From NCBI GenBank assembly GCA_037953745.1, contig JBAKBP010007415.1:36186-100185 (forward strand): 64,000 nt of DNA. The letters are read 5' to 3'. Below, piece after piece: positions 1-9,638 of the stretch (position 1 is its first letter; each line of letters starts with the position of its first letter). The DNA is from Lithodes maja. Taxonomy: Eukaryota > Arthropoda > Malacostraca > Decapoda > Lithodidae. The position numbers and the translations under genes are program-made. The notes under the pieces are model-generated. The model saw only the letters and a program-made list of their open reading frames with translations. It made no database searches and was not told the DNA's origin.

Positions 1-230
1 GCCAGTATATTTTTTAAAATGTGTTTAACAGCAGGCTAAATTTGTACACTTTTCGATAGCAAAATGTCTCCGACGAAGCCGGATATCTCTCTCCATACAA
101 TGCTGTCTCGCTATCACTCGCCAAGTATAAATCAACACCTGGATGGGGATAAACGTCTTAAAACAGTAGGCTGAACGGGGCCAAATGGATACAACCCAGA
201 GAGAGAAAAAATGCAGGTCACCCCCCTTAA
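1..230. repeat. Type A fold-back element, truncated by window start
   Basis: Right part of a near-palindromic element, recognised by the motif GCTCGCTATCACTCGCCA, the text around CTCCGACGAAGCCGGA, and the right end CAGGTCACCCCCCTTAA. It ends at a TTAA (227-230). Complete copies are at 56310-56690 and 63287-63665. No coding capacity is seen. The left half lies outside the window. Confidence 0.7.
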
Positions 231-372
231 GAAAGTCCTATGTTACTCCGTTGGTTCATTAAAATAGTACGTAACCCCTCTGAGTCCTAGATAGTTTATA
301 CAAGCAAAAGAAATATCGTCGCATGGTAACCAGAATCAGACGAACATTGCGTCATTGTGCGAAAGGGGTTAA
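231..372. repeat. Type C fold-back element, degraded
   Basis: Degenerate copy of the repeat whose arms carry an AAAATCGTCTAATA / CTTAGGAAGGATC-like core. The right end reads GCGAAAGGGGTTAA, as in the better copies near 21.4, 55.4 and 62.2 kb. Noncoding. Confidence 0.45.
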
Positions 373-960
373 TCACTCCTCAAAGGTGTCGGGGTTATGC
401 CTTTCGAAATCATTCTTACCAGTTCAGTCCGGGCCAATAATAATAATAATAATAATAATCGTCTGGTTACTTATATAGCGCCCGTATCTCCTCCCTTTCC
501 AATGTTCCCTTACCCACTCTAAACCACTGTTTGGACACTTGATCCTCAGTGTTTTGGAGGACAAGCAGCCTAGAAGGGTCACTAGATCTGTTGTTGCTTG
601 ATTTCCTTTGTACTCCTTTGTACTCCTTTGTACTCCTTCGAGGATTCACAAGCGCTTGGCTTTCTTTAGTCTACCAGAGACCATTACCCATCCCCCTTGC
701 TCATGGGGAGATGGTAACCGCCGGCTGTATCCCAGAAAAACTTTTCAATCTGAGCGGGGATTGAACGCGAGATCTTCAAGATGGGAATCAGGCACGCTAT
801 CAACTGAGCCAGCCGGACGGCTGTAATCTTTAATGATACAGGTACCCTTTCCTGAGTAGAGGTCTTTGTAGATATTGGGTGGATATAGAAGTTTCGTTTG
901 AAACTTCTTCTTAAATATCTGTGGTGAATGTTTGTGTCTATGCGATTGTAAATGTGTGAG
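365..960 (+). repeat. Interspersed repeat carrying a microsatellite, copy 1, split by a SINE
   Basis: The left part (AATCACTCCTCAAAGGTGT...TTTCGAAAT) and the right part (TACCCTTTCCTGAGTAGAGGTCTTTG) match copies at 11130-11470 and 18475-18720, where the two halves are contiguous. Here they are separated by a tRNA-derived SINE. The 3' side runs into a tandem repeat, as in the other copies. Confidence 0.6.
433..828 (-). mobile_element. tRNA-derived SINE with ATT-repeat tail
   Basis: Read on the minus strand, the head (about 826 down to 755) has an A-box-like GGCTCAGTTGATAGCG and a B-box-like GCGTTCAATCC. These are the internal RNA polymerase III promoter elements of a tRNA. The body follows, and the 3' end at 438-460 is an ATT trinucleotide tail. 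The element interrupts another repeat. The head does not fold into a convincing full tRNA, so it is called a SINE and not a tRNA gene. Confidence 0.7.
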
Positions 961-965
961 TCTAT

Positions 966-1196
966 ATGATTGTGAATGTTGTTGTATATATGATTGTGAA
1001 TGTTGTTGTATATATGATTGTGAATGTTGTTGTATATATGATTGTGAATGTTGTTGTATATATGATTGTGAATGTTGTTGTATATATGATTGTGAATGTT
1101 GTTGTATATATGATTGTGAATGTTGTTGTATATATGATTGTGAATGTTGTTGTATATATGATTGTGAATGTTGTTGTATATATGATTGTGAATGTT
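966..1196 (+). repeat. 24-bp tandem repeat, about 9.6 copies
   Basis: Near-perfect head-to-tail copies of TGTGAATGTTGTTGTATATATGAT. Because 24 is a multiple of three and the unit lacks stops in several frames, long spurious reading frames cross it on both strands (an 8-residue repeat MIVNVVVY on plus). No start context or conserved domain suggests a real protein. Confidence 0.9.
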
Positions 1197-1398
1197 TGTA
1201 TGATGGGTCTCGTCTGGTCACCGTCTGGACTGCTGACCAAGCATGAGCTCTGCTCTCCCTCAAGACTGCTGATGGGGTACCCCTAAACGTTCAGAGGGAT
1301 GCTCGTATGAATTTAAGCTCAGCGACAGTGTTAGTCCCCAGCACGGTGAATCTTGGTGATGTACCTTTCAGGAGATCCAAAGTTTACAATATGTTTCT

Positions 1399-2082
1399 GT
1401 GCTGTCTGTTTCTTACTTCGAGCGCCGAGCATCAGGCACTCAAAAGCAAGTTGCACGTATCGCCCTAGTCGTATTTGACAGATTGTCTCCTCCTGAGTAT
1501 GTTTCCATTGGTAGTGAGCGCCTTCCTGTTCGCCCGATGCCACCCACCCCTAATCAATGTAGGAAGTGCTGGAAATTCAGCCATCCTGAAATATATTGTA
1601 ATTCTGCACGCCGCTGCCCGTTTTGTGCTAAAGACCATGATCGAGAAAATTGCTCAAACTCAACTCGCTGCTATCCAAACTTCAATGGCCCGCACAGTGC
1701 CCTGTATAATGGCTACCAACAGTACAAGTTTGCGGTAGAGGTTACCACCATCCGTTATCGGGAAGGTTATTCCCTTTACACAGCTAAATCCTTGGCTCTT
1801 CAGCTTGGGTTTAGTCCTGGGCCTTCATATGCTGACAGACTTAAGCTATCAACCCTAGTTGACACCACATCTCCTACAGCATCTCCCCACCCTCCTTCCT
1901 CATCCTCACCACCTGCTTACTCCACCGCTGCCTCCTCATCTTCTACTGTATCTTTCCATCCGCCTTCCTATCTGTGTTACCTACTGTGTCTACATACGCA
2001 CGTCCTACCACTAACTTCCTCATCTCAGATGTCCGACCCCGTACATCTTGTATTCCCTCTATTACCCGCTGGCTTACAATAA
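1399..2082 (+). pseudogene. LINE ORF1 (Gag-like, zinc-knuckle) remnant
   Basis: The first 150 or so codons carry two Cys/His knuckles: CRKCWKFSHPEIYC (CX2CX4HX4C) and CPFCAKDHDRENC. They are followed by a GYQQYKFAVEVTTIRYREGY stretch and a Ser/Pro-rich tail. ORF1 of I/Jockey-type LINEs binds RNA with such knuckles to form the ribonucleoprotein. The frame is open from about 1390 but the N-terminus is missing upstream. After residue about 150 the sequence becomes low-complexity Pro/Ser that may belong to the ORF1 tail. It is probably a dead fragment, because the rest of the element is broken. Confidence 0.7.
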
Positions 2083-2139
2083 TATCAATATATCTTTCCC
2101 CATAGTTCGATATTCCCGAATTGATCAGAATCATATCTG

Positions 2140-2410
2140 TATTACCCTCCCACTCCTCCTTTTAGGTGATTTCAATTGCAAACATTCCCTTTGGGGTGAC
2201 TCTATTATTACTACACGAGGTTGCTCCCTTGAGGGTTTCATACGTACACACAATTTATTTATTATCAATTCCGGTGCCTTTACGCACCCATATGTTTTCA
2301 TGTATTGACTTATATCTTTGCACCCCTTCAATGTCCTTTGATTTCATTTGGAAAGTCATTGATGATTATCGTAAAACAGACCACTTTCCAGTCATCCTCT
2401 CTCCTACCTC
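2140..2410 (+). pseudogene. LINE endonuclease domain fragment
   Basis: The reading LLLGDFNCKHSLWGD near 2155-2200 is the conserved GDFN motif of APE-type LINE endonucleases (exonuclease-endonuclease-phosphatase fold), which nick target DNA for target-primed reverse transcription. A second block ending TDHFPVILS at about 2380-2400 is the usual terminal DH motif. The two blocks are in different frames (break near 2300), and the N-terminal third of the domain is not recognisable. The coding text stops at a poly-C tract (2428-2446), where foreign LINE sequence starts. Confidence 0.7.
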
Positions 2411-2429
2411 TTATTGCTAGGTGCAACGC

Positions 2430-2845
2430 CCCCCCCCCCCCCCCCCACCCCTCCCCGCCACAATGTTACTTCTCTCTCACTATTCTACCGCTATTACAAT
2501 AATCAGTGTTCTTCAGAGCTCTCTCAGTGTATACCACCCCCCTTTGTAGAGCAAGTAGCACCCGCCTTGCAACACAATCCCATCCCTACTCTGTGCAACT
2601 CTCCAACCCAAGAGTGAAACGTTGTTCTCAATCAGTCTTCTATTCAACAGCTGAGCTCTGGAACTCTCTCCCAGAATCAGTTTTGTTTCCACTTCCTATG
2701 ACTTAAATTGCTTCAAACTCTGTGTGTCCAGGCATTTTGGCTCGAACATCCCTTGATTTTGGCCCTGTCACTCTTTCAATTCTGGGGGTGTCACTCGTTA
2801 CAAGCAGTTCTGCCTTTTGTCTCTCCCACATAGAAAACAAAAATT
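2430..2845 (+). mobile_element. Second LINE, 3' fragment nested in the I-type LINE
   Basis: 2480-2700 reads as the C-terminal end of a different LINE ORF2 (LFYRYYNNQCSSEL..., then an ELWNSLPESV block). It resembles the C-terminus of the LINE at 17447-18362 more than the host LINE. The following 3' untranslated text (2695-2845: TTGCTTCAAACTCTGTGTGT...GGCATTTTGGCTCGAA) recurs at 33663-33818, ending there in poly-A. Host LINE coding text resumes at about 2846. It is a 5'-truncated insertion, broken by small frameshifts. Confidence 0.65.
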
Positions 2846-3890
2846 GGTCGTCCTTTGCTGTTCCACCTACCCCTGCCCTACCTTCTCTGACCCTGCTGCC
2901 ATGCTTACTTGTTTTCTGACTTTTGTCCTCAAAGCTGCTTATGCCTTTGTTCCCCATACCTCTCAGAACTCATCTTCTAAGTGGGTGCCATGGTGGAGAG
3001 CTCAGTGTACTTTGGCTTTACGTAATAAACGAGCCAAGTGGAAGAGTTTCCGTCGGAAAAAAGGTACTCTGTTTGAACCTATTTAAACGTGCCAATGCCA
3101 TTCTTCGTCGCACAATTCGCTCTGCCAAAAACTCTAGTTGGGTCTCATATGTCTCCAATGTCACCACTGATACACTTGTTACACAAGTCTGGTCCCGCGT
3201 CAAGAAGATTGCGGTAAAACATATGCCAACGCCGGCCCTGTCCTCCATTCCTCAACAGGCATTGTTGCCGACATTACTCAGATAGCCAATATATTAGGCC
3301 AACATATCAGGGAAGTTAGCACTGGCTCCCATCTTGCACCCACTTTCCAGATGCTTAAACACCATTCCGAACTCTCATCAGATTGGCAACATCCATCCGT
3401 AATGCCTTTCTAGAATCTAAATTAGTTATAGTGGTATTATTTGATCTTGAAAGCCTATGATACTGCTTGGAAGTACAACATACTTCGCACCCTTTTACAG
3501 TCTGGGGTAAATGACAACTGTACTTTTCAGGTCCAGCTTCAGAACACGTTCTCTCGAACCTACACTCAACATGAGGGAGTCCCGCAGGGCTGTGCACTAA
3601 GTACCATCCTCTTTATTTTTTTTATAAATGGTATTGTTTCCTCCCTCCCCATTGGTGTCCATACTTCATTGTACTTCAACGACTTTGCTATGTATGCAGC
3701 AGGTTCAGACATTACAGCCTTACAAACTCTTATGCAGAATGCTATCAACGCTGCATCGGGGTGGCCTACGACTCCTGGTTTTTGGTTTTCGCCTTCAAAG
3801 TCCTGTGCCATCACTTTCACAAACCGACATACAGTAACTCATCCCCCTCTCACATTATATGACCGCCCTCTACCATATCGCTCCTGAGCC
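2846..3890 (+). pseudogene. LINE reverse transcriptase domain remnant
   Basis: Visible blocks are a pre-RT linker (2923-3285), a FDLEKAYDTAW-like block split by a frameshift near 3450, the motif EGVPQGCALSTILFIFFING (3567-3630), and the catalytic-box region LYFNDFAMYAAG (3670-3705). The family box is YVDD or YADD. Here it reads YFND, so the first catalytic aspartate is replaced by Asn. Together with stops at about 3070 and 3285 this shows loss of function. The RT would copy LINE RNA at the nicked target. Confidence 0.75.
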
Positions 3891-4057
3891 CCTTTCCTAG
3901 GTCTCATTTTTGATACTATGCTGACATGTTCCCTCCATATTACATCGTTACTGAACTCCACTTGCCAACGACTCCAACTTTTACAAACTCTTAGCCACTT
4001 GTCTTGGGGTGCAAACCATTTGACAAACACAACCAATATTTTATCTAAGATTGCTTA

Positions 4058-4618
4058 TGTTTTTTTTTTTTTTTTTTTTTTTTCTATATTCCAACTTACT
4101 TCCTCTCGGGCATAGGCTGAGAGCCTTAACATTCACCGCTTTACAATGAACAGTGAAGCCTGTGAGGTCTTGTTCCAGTCTAGGGAGTGAGACATGTGAA
4201 GCACGTGGAGTACAACGAGCACCTGCCATCTTGCCTTCACATGAGGCACGGTGCTCACTCATGGCCCGAAACGACCCCATCTCTGAAGCCACCTCGTTCC
4301 CGTGCTTCACTGTCTCATCCCCTACACTCGGACTCTCACACTTACACACACACAACGCCACCTGTTGAGCAGATAACTCACCAGGCATTGCACCCCTATA
4401 GCATATTTTGAATATGGGAATATTCATACAGTGCTATTTAATCAGGGAACAATGAGGGTATTTTTTTGACGTTTCGGTGGGCTTGTGGTAATGCACTGAT
4501 ACCAGGTAAAGCACAAATTCCATCCCAATAATATCTTCCCATTGATACATCGGGATTTGAACCCGGGACCTTTGGATTACCAGGCCAGTGGCAAGACCAC
4601 TCCACCACACCTCCCCAA
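4058..4618 (-). mobile_element. tRNA-derived SINE with poly-A, inserted in LINE
   Basis: On the minus strand the head near 4617-4545 has an A-box-like GTGGTGGAGTGGTC and a perfect-looking B box GGTTCAAATCC. The body is about 480 bp and the 3' end is poly-A (plus-strand T run at 4060-4083). The LINE frame reads through the insertion point: codons ending at ...GCTTAT (4058) continue at GCCTCCGCTTCA after the SINE. The imperfect flanks CTTATG and GTATATG may be the target duplication. Part of the 3' body recurs at 7046-7125. Confidence 0.75.
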
Positions 4619-5034
4619 GTATATGCCTCCGCTTCAAGTACTAACCTTAAGCGCCTAGATTCTATTCACCATTACGGCTTGCGCTTATCATTGGGGGCTT
4701 TTCGCTCTACTCCTGTTCTCAGCCTTTATTTAGAATCGGGTATTCCTGCTTTGTCGTCGTCCAGATGAGATAAGCTAACCCTCCATTATCATCTTCGCCT
4801 CCTACAACACAGATCAGCTGGCTTCCCTCCCTCGGTCTCCCATTTAACCCCCCTTACCCTCCTTCAGCTACCTCTTCATTCCCCTGCAGAGTATCCGCCT
4901 TACTCAGCTCCCTTTTTTTCCCCACTCCGTCAGTACTACCTTTTAGACAGTCAGAGTTTCCGCCATGGTTACTCCCACGTCCTTCCATTTGTACTGCTGC
5001 CCTCCCATGCTCGAAGACCTCTTCACCCCAACAG

Positions 5035-5424
5035 TTGCTCTACACTCAATTCATGGACCACAAGCAAAGTCATTCTTCTGCTGTTCCAGTGTATACAGAT
5101 GGCTCCAAAACCACTGCTGGTACAGGTTTCGCAGTTGTGTTCCCAGACCGAACCTTCCAGTATCATATTCTATGGAGTGCTAATGTCTTTACAGTAGAAT
5201 TATTTGCTATTTTGCTTGCCCTATCTACCATCTTTCGTTCACCCCTACGTACCTGTGTAATCTTTTGTGACTCCCTTAGCGCTCTGCAGAGCATTAAGTT
5301 AATTCCCGCTGCCAACCCCTTAGTTTTAAAGATTCAGGAATGGCTATTCCGCATAGCTACTAAGTTGAAGTCCTTGTCTTTCTGTTGGGTCCCAAGTTAT
5401 GTTGGAGTACCTGGCAATGTATAA
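5035..5424 (+). pseudogene. LINE RNase H domain, inactivated
   Basis: A 129-codon open stretch contains the RNase H landmarks VYTDGSKT (first Asp), TVELFAILLAL (Glu), VIFCDSLSALQSI (second Asp) and a C-terminal WVPSYVGVPGN. The usual His of the WVPSHVG motif is Tyr here; the related copy at 34.4-35.6 kb keeps His. RNase H removes the RNA strand during LINE replication and is retained in I-type LINEs. The frame ends at a stop straight after GN, followed by about 500 bp of C-terminal ORF2 text in several frames (LCPCCQIPVTVQHLLID near 5715). Confidence 0.8.
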
Positions 5425-6171
5425 TTAGTGGGTTGACTCTTTGGCTCGCTCTGCCGTTAACTCCAACCCCCACTGTGCCGCGGCCTATCCCTGCATCTGC
5501 CTACTTCCCGTACGTTACATCCCTCCTCCGCCAGTGAAGGCAAAGTGAGTAAGCCTCCGCGACAAACAACAAACTCAGTTCTATCAAACCCACCATAATT
5601 CCCTGGCAGTCTTCTTGTCATCGCAATAGACAGTGGGAGACTGCCCTGGCCCATCTATGACTCGGCCACACCAGACTCACACACAGGTTTTTGATGTCGG
5701 GTGATATCCCCACACTTTGCCCTTGCTGCCAAATCCCAGTAACCGTACAACATCTCTTGATAGATCGGCCTCGTTTCTCCAATGCCCGCCGGCAAGCCTT
5801 CCCCTTCTTATATTCTCTTAACCGTCCTCCTTAACTGGCCGACCTCCTCAGCGATTCCCCCAATTTCTCCATCCCTCAGCTTATGCAATACCTGAGTCGT
5901 ACCCATCTTCTCCCTCTTCTTTAGTTTTAACCCCATATTAATAGTCTCCGCTTTTTAACAGATGCGTTTAGTGCCACGTATTCTTTTAAGGCTTGGTGCT
6001 AGTCCTCATTATAATAATAATTTATGGTGGAAGAGGAAATTCAGCACCTTCCTTAACCTTTTCATTCGGATCACAGATATGGATTATTGAGGACATTGTA
6101 TTCCAGTCATGTGGTAAATGGCTGGAGCTTCCTAGGTTCAATGAGGCTATCCATGATCAACATGTAGATAA

Positions 6172-6450
6172 TTTTTAGGGGAGATGGGTCGTTTTCTCTG
6201 GTCCCCCTTCTTCCTCATGTTTAGCCCCATTAGTTTTCAGTTTTTATGACGTTCGGCCTGTAAATTTGGCGATGTTAAGACCATTCGCCCCATTTCTTCA
6301 ATATTAAGACTTTTCGTGTCATTTAAGCGACCAATAGCGAGCCTGTATTTAAGAAGAAAACTGTTCTTCCGAAAAGTTTACATTTTCATCTTGAAGGGGG
6401 TTCTAGGGGGTGATTTTTTAAAGCTTAATGGAGGTCAAGGGAAGAAACTA
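6172..6450 (+). repeat. Type B fold-back element, truncated
   Basis: Begins GGGGAGATGGGTCG, then CTTCCTCATGTTTAGCCCCATTAG, and ends near AATGGAGGTCAAGGGAAGAAACTAA. The order matches full copies at 20664-20998 and 22899-23236. The left TTAA is mutated. Noncoding. Confidence 0.65.
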
Positions 6451-7240
6451 AAAACAAATATAATATAGATATATATACAAAAATCTACCAAAATATAAAC
6501 CCAAACCCCTATAAAGGAAATCCATGGACACTGGCAAATGTTGGATGATTGCAATAGCCAATTATATAGTCATTGATCAAATGACTCGTACAGCAAGTGT
6601 TGGATATATGGTTTATGGGAACTCCCCTATTTGTGTTATACTCAAGCTGTCTTCGAATGACCTCTTTCTATTTAGGAAGAACATATCGGTGTTCGAGAGT
6701 AAATTGAGCTTTTCTTTAAAACGTTGATTCCTAGAAGTTCTTTAGTTGAATAAAACTATCTGCAGGTAGGTAGGATATAAAAAATGGCGTCATTTGATTA
6801 CAAGTATAAAGATTATGTTTGTTGTTTTTGTAGCATAAAGAGCTTTCAAGTAATATATGTGCTTTGCAAGCAAAATTATTTGAGCATGCAGAGATATGAA
6901 GAACTACATTGACACCTACATTTAAAAAAATCGCCTATGATCTGACGGAATGAAATAAATCATAGTGCAGAATAAGGTATGAACATAACAATCTACTGAA
7001 GCAAGATCATCAATTTCGTATAAAGTTATCCGTATATGTATTTGTTTCTGCTATATTCCAACTGCTCCCTACAGGCCGAGAGCCTGTACACTGTTATCAA
7101 CGGTTAGATCATTTGTAATGTGTGAATATTACAATCAGTCTTAAGAAATATTTCGGATGATAAAATGCAAGCTATAACACAAACAAGGATGACATAATAA
7201 AAGGTGTAGCCTACATAAAATTTCAACTTTGTTTTGAAAA
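6451..7240. other. AT-rich stretch without recognised gene
   Basis: No domain or splice pattern is seen. The one recognisable piece is at about 7046-7130, where CTATATTCCAACTGCTCCCTACAGGCCGAGAGCC matches the 3' body of the SINE at 4058-4618. Confidence 0.5.
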
Positions 7241-7245
7241 GTATA

Positions 7246-7251
7246 TTTAAT
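7246..7251 (-). promoter_or_regulatory. Probable polyadenylation signal (ATTAAA) of cuticle gene 1
   Basis: The minus strand reads ATTAAA 123 bp after the stop codon of the cuticle gene. No AATAAA is closer. The position suits a short 3' UTR. Confidence 0.45.
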
Positions 7252-7373
7252 AAATATTTTCAAAAAATGAAAAATAAATATTTATATAATGAGCATATGG
7301 CCAAGAAGTAGGTAGAGTTGGCCAGCTTAGTACAGTATCCATTTGTATCCGGTTCAGATACCAGTTAAAGGAT

Positions 7374-8716
7374 TTACTTGGACTCGTTGGATCCGTAGCG
7401 GCGCTGGGGAGGGCGGTAGGTCTCGCGGGACTCAGATTCGTAAGATCCAGAGTCGAATCGGGCTTCACCGGAGTAAGTGACATCGGCAATGTAACCATCG
7501 TCACCGTCGACGTAGTAGGCGACCTTCTGCCGGCGACCGTCGGGAAGTGCAACATAATAGGACCCCTGGGTGTTGTCGCCGTCACGGGCCTCCTGTTGGC
7601 CGTAGTGGTTGTCAGAGGAGTCATCATCTACAGCCCACTGGAACTCGTACTTGGCCTCATCGGACTCATAAGATTCTCGGGAGCGAGATTCGAATGAACG
7701 GGACTCGAACGAAGATGGCTCAAATGATGACTCGAAGGATGACGACTCGAATGAATTCTGTTATGAAGATAATAAGTCATGTTATTAGCGGGATCATGTT
7801 AATATTGGGAACACAGTGAATTGTTTTCAGTAATGTTTCAAAACCAGCTCATTTATTATGTTAGTTCAGATATTTCAAGTACTGTTCCAATCACATTTTT
7901 GTAGCCCATGTTAATCCAATCATTTGTTTCCAAAGAATGTGTATATAATTATGTAGTCTCTAATTTACTTAATATAACTAACCTGGGGGGCGCCATATCC
8001 ACGGAACTCTCGGCTGTCGGCAGCGGCCAGGGCAGCCAGGCCCAGAAGGATGACGATCTGAGGACAGAGGAATCGCAGAATGTTAGGAACATTTAAAGGA
8101 GTTTTCAGTGTGCCACATGTATTACCTCTACGTATTAATTGTCTAGATGTATATATTTCTTATTTATTAGGAAGACACATTAGCGTTTAATTTCATGTAA
8201 ATGTCAATATTTTTGTTTATATTCGAGTAAGGAGTTTATGACATATTATGAGTATACTTTTCTGATAATGGATGGATGTTATGTATTTAATACTGGATAC
8301 TGTAATATATTCTTGGCCTCTTATGAACCTTAAGTCACTCTTTCATGAACAATACACTACCAGTCTGTGTGGTGAAAATAAGCTTGCCTCTATTGTTTCT
8401 GTCTGCACAAAGGTTTCTCTGTAAATACCTGTGCATAATTATGTTCTGTCAATTAGTATTCCGATCCTTTTGCAACAATAGAATTTCGCTTAAATTATTC
8501 GTAACCTTATGAAACCTCTATATGAATCCTCATTTGTTTTAAATGTACGTATTTGGTAGTCAGTGGAAATATTATTTACGGAAAAAAAATTATAGTAATT
8601 GACATATACTCTTGAAGTCTTAAGCGAGCTCATTATTTTGTATTTGTTTTGTGAGTCACATTCGTTTGATATGTAATATAATGTATTGATTGATTGTATT
8701 GTACCTTAGCGTTCAT
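7374..8716 (-). CDS. RR-motif cuticle protein (pro-resilin-like), 3 exons, intact
   Basis: Exons on the minus strand: 8716-8705 (ATG AAC GCT AAG), 8057-7983 and 7757-7374 with TAA stop. All junctions are GT-AG and phase 0, giving 156 residues. Exons 1 and 2 encode a signal peptide (MNAKIVILLGLAALAAA, probable cleavage near residue 17-18). Exon 3 opens with Ser/Phe/Glu repeats (SFESS, SFEPS), then the chitin-binding Rebers-Riddiford core at about residues 64-128: AKYEFQWAVDD, ARDGDNTQGSYY, LPDGRRQKVAYYVDGDDGY and TYSGEA. The C-terminus is Arg/Tyr-rich (RPPQRRYGSNESK). Such proteins are secreted and bind chitin in arthropod cuticle; the DGR...YYVDG...GY form is typical of pro-resilin-like proteins. 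Exon 3 has no internal ATG start in frame, so simple ORF scans miss it. A paralogue lies at 14296-16874. Confidence 0.9.
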
Positions 8717-8738
8717 TGTGTAGTTTAGCTGGTACAGA

Positions 8739-8777
8739 ACTGAACTGACGAAGGTAGAGTCTGTCAGTCATTATATA
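8739..8777 (-). promoter_or_regulatory. Core promoter of cuticle gene 1: TATA box plus initiator
   Basis: On the minus strand TATATAA (8777-8771) is followed 31 bp later by TCAGT (8748-8744), the arthropod initiator, with a second TCAGT at 8743-8739. The predicted start is near 8746, giving a 5' UTR of about 30 bp. The same spacing and sequence occur at gene 2 (TATA 16935-16929, TCAGT 16906-16902). Confidence 0.75.
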
Positions 8778-8920
8778 GCCTGAACCGACCCCCTCGGCAC
8801 TATTATCATCCTTTGCTCTATTTCCCCACTTCTTCTCCCTCCGAGCCTCGACAGAGTTAGCCGAGTTTTTTTGGGGAAGATTTCTAGTTTCTCTGTTACG
8901 AGTAAGATGGTGATTACGTG
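8778..8920 (-). promoter_or_regulatory. Conserved upstream region of cuticle gene 1
   Basis: Blocks such as CTTCTCCCTCCGAGCCT, and TTCTAGTTTCTCTG about 60 bp further up, are shared with the same region upstream of cuticle gene 2 (16945-17080) and with the orphan copy (10694-10840). This is duplicated promoter-proximal DNA and may contain regulatory sites. No specific binding site is identified. Confidence 0.5.
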
Positions 8921-9002
8921 TTTAATATTTGTCGTACATGATCATAAGCAAGTGTAACCGTACTCTCACAGACACTCATGCATAGACAGACACGTACGCA
9001 CG

Positions 9003-9140
<138 letters not shown>

Positions 9141-9284
9141 CTCAGGCACATAACCCATTGCTGGGGGTGACCGACACGAGACAGAACCCGAACAGAAACT
9201 ACATTTAAAATTCCTATTCTCATGGTCCGGGACCACTTTCGCGTTTCCTCGCCCTTTTCTCTGTCTCATCGAGTAGGAGAATTA

Positions 9285-9286
9285 TA

Positions 9287-9335
<49 letters not shown>

Positions 9336-9343
9336 TATATACA

Positions 9344-9377
<34 letters not shown>

Positions 9378-9382
9378 TGTAT
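9285..9382. repeat. TA microsatellite
   Basis: Two TA runs separated by ATTATATATACAG, with ACTGTATATG at the right edge. Noncoding. Confidence 0.95.
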
Positions 9383-9444
9383 ATGCAGCCAGGCCCACAA
9401 CAACGACAATTTAGTGACGAAGGAAACCAAGACTTTTAGTAACT

Positions 9445-9638
9445 ATTAACCCATACATCCTTTTCATCATATTCTGGCAAGTATTAGACGGTTTTATTCA
9501 GCTTCGGAACGTTGTATACCCGTTAAAAGAGTACAGACTATCTCAATTAATCCTTGTAACTACCATATATCCTTCCAAAGCTTCATAAAATCGTCTAAAT
9601 GCAGTTGAAATAAAAACAAAAAAGACGTCCCGGTACTG
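9445..9638. repeat. Type C fold-back element
   Basis: Arms TATTAGACGGTTTTATTCAGC and GCTTCATAAAATCGTCTAAA are inverted copies about 100 bp apart, with CTATCTCAATTAATCC in the middle. Same family as 20039-20257 and 22036-22251. Confidence 0.65.

Larger units (their letters stand above)
1340..6020 (+). mobile_element. I-type non-LTR retrotransposon (LINE), decayed, with nested insertions
   Basis: In order on the plus strand: an ORF1-like zinc-knuckle protein (from about 1399), apurinic endonuclease (2140-2410), a reverse transcriptase region (2846-3890), an RNase H domain (5035-5424) and a C-terminal Cys/His-rich region (about 5700-5800). The 3' end is a short TAA repeat near 6012-6020. ORF1 plus EN-RT-RNase H with a TAA tail is what is known for I-clade LINEs. 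Every domain is broken by stops or frameshifts. Two foreign pieces interrupt it: a second LINE 3' fragment (about 2430-2845) and a SINE (4058-4618). The 5' end is not recognisable before about 1340. A related 5'-truncated copy lies at 34398-35584 on the minus strand. Confidence 0.8.

Noticed and set aside
962..1246. Several long overlapping frames on both strands across the 24-bp repeat
   Set aside because: Unit length divisible by three with no stops; composition is only the repeat, with no domain or start context.
7247..7627. Thr/Pro-rich 126-codon frame on minus (similarly 14265-14558)
   Set aside because: Out-of-frame shadow of the cuticle exon 3; the real frame gives the RR domain.
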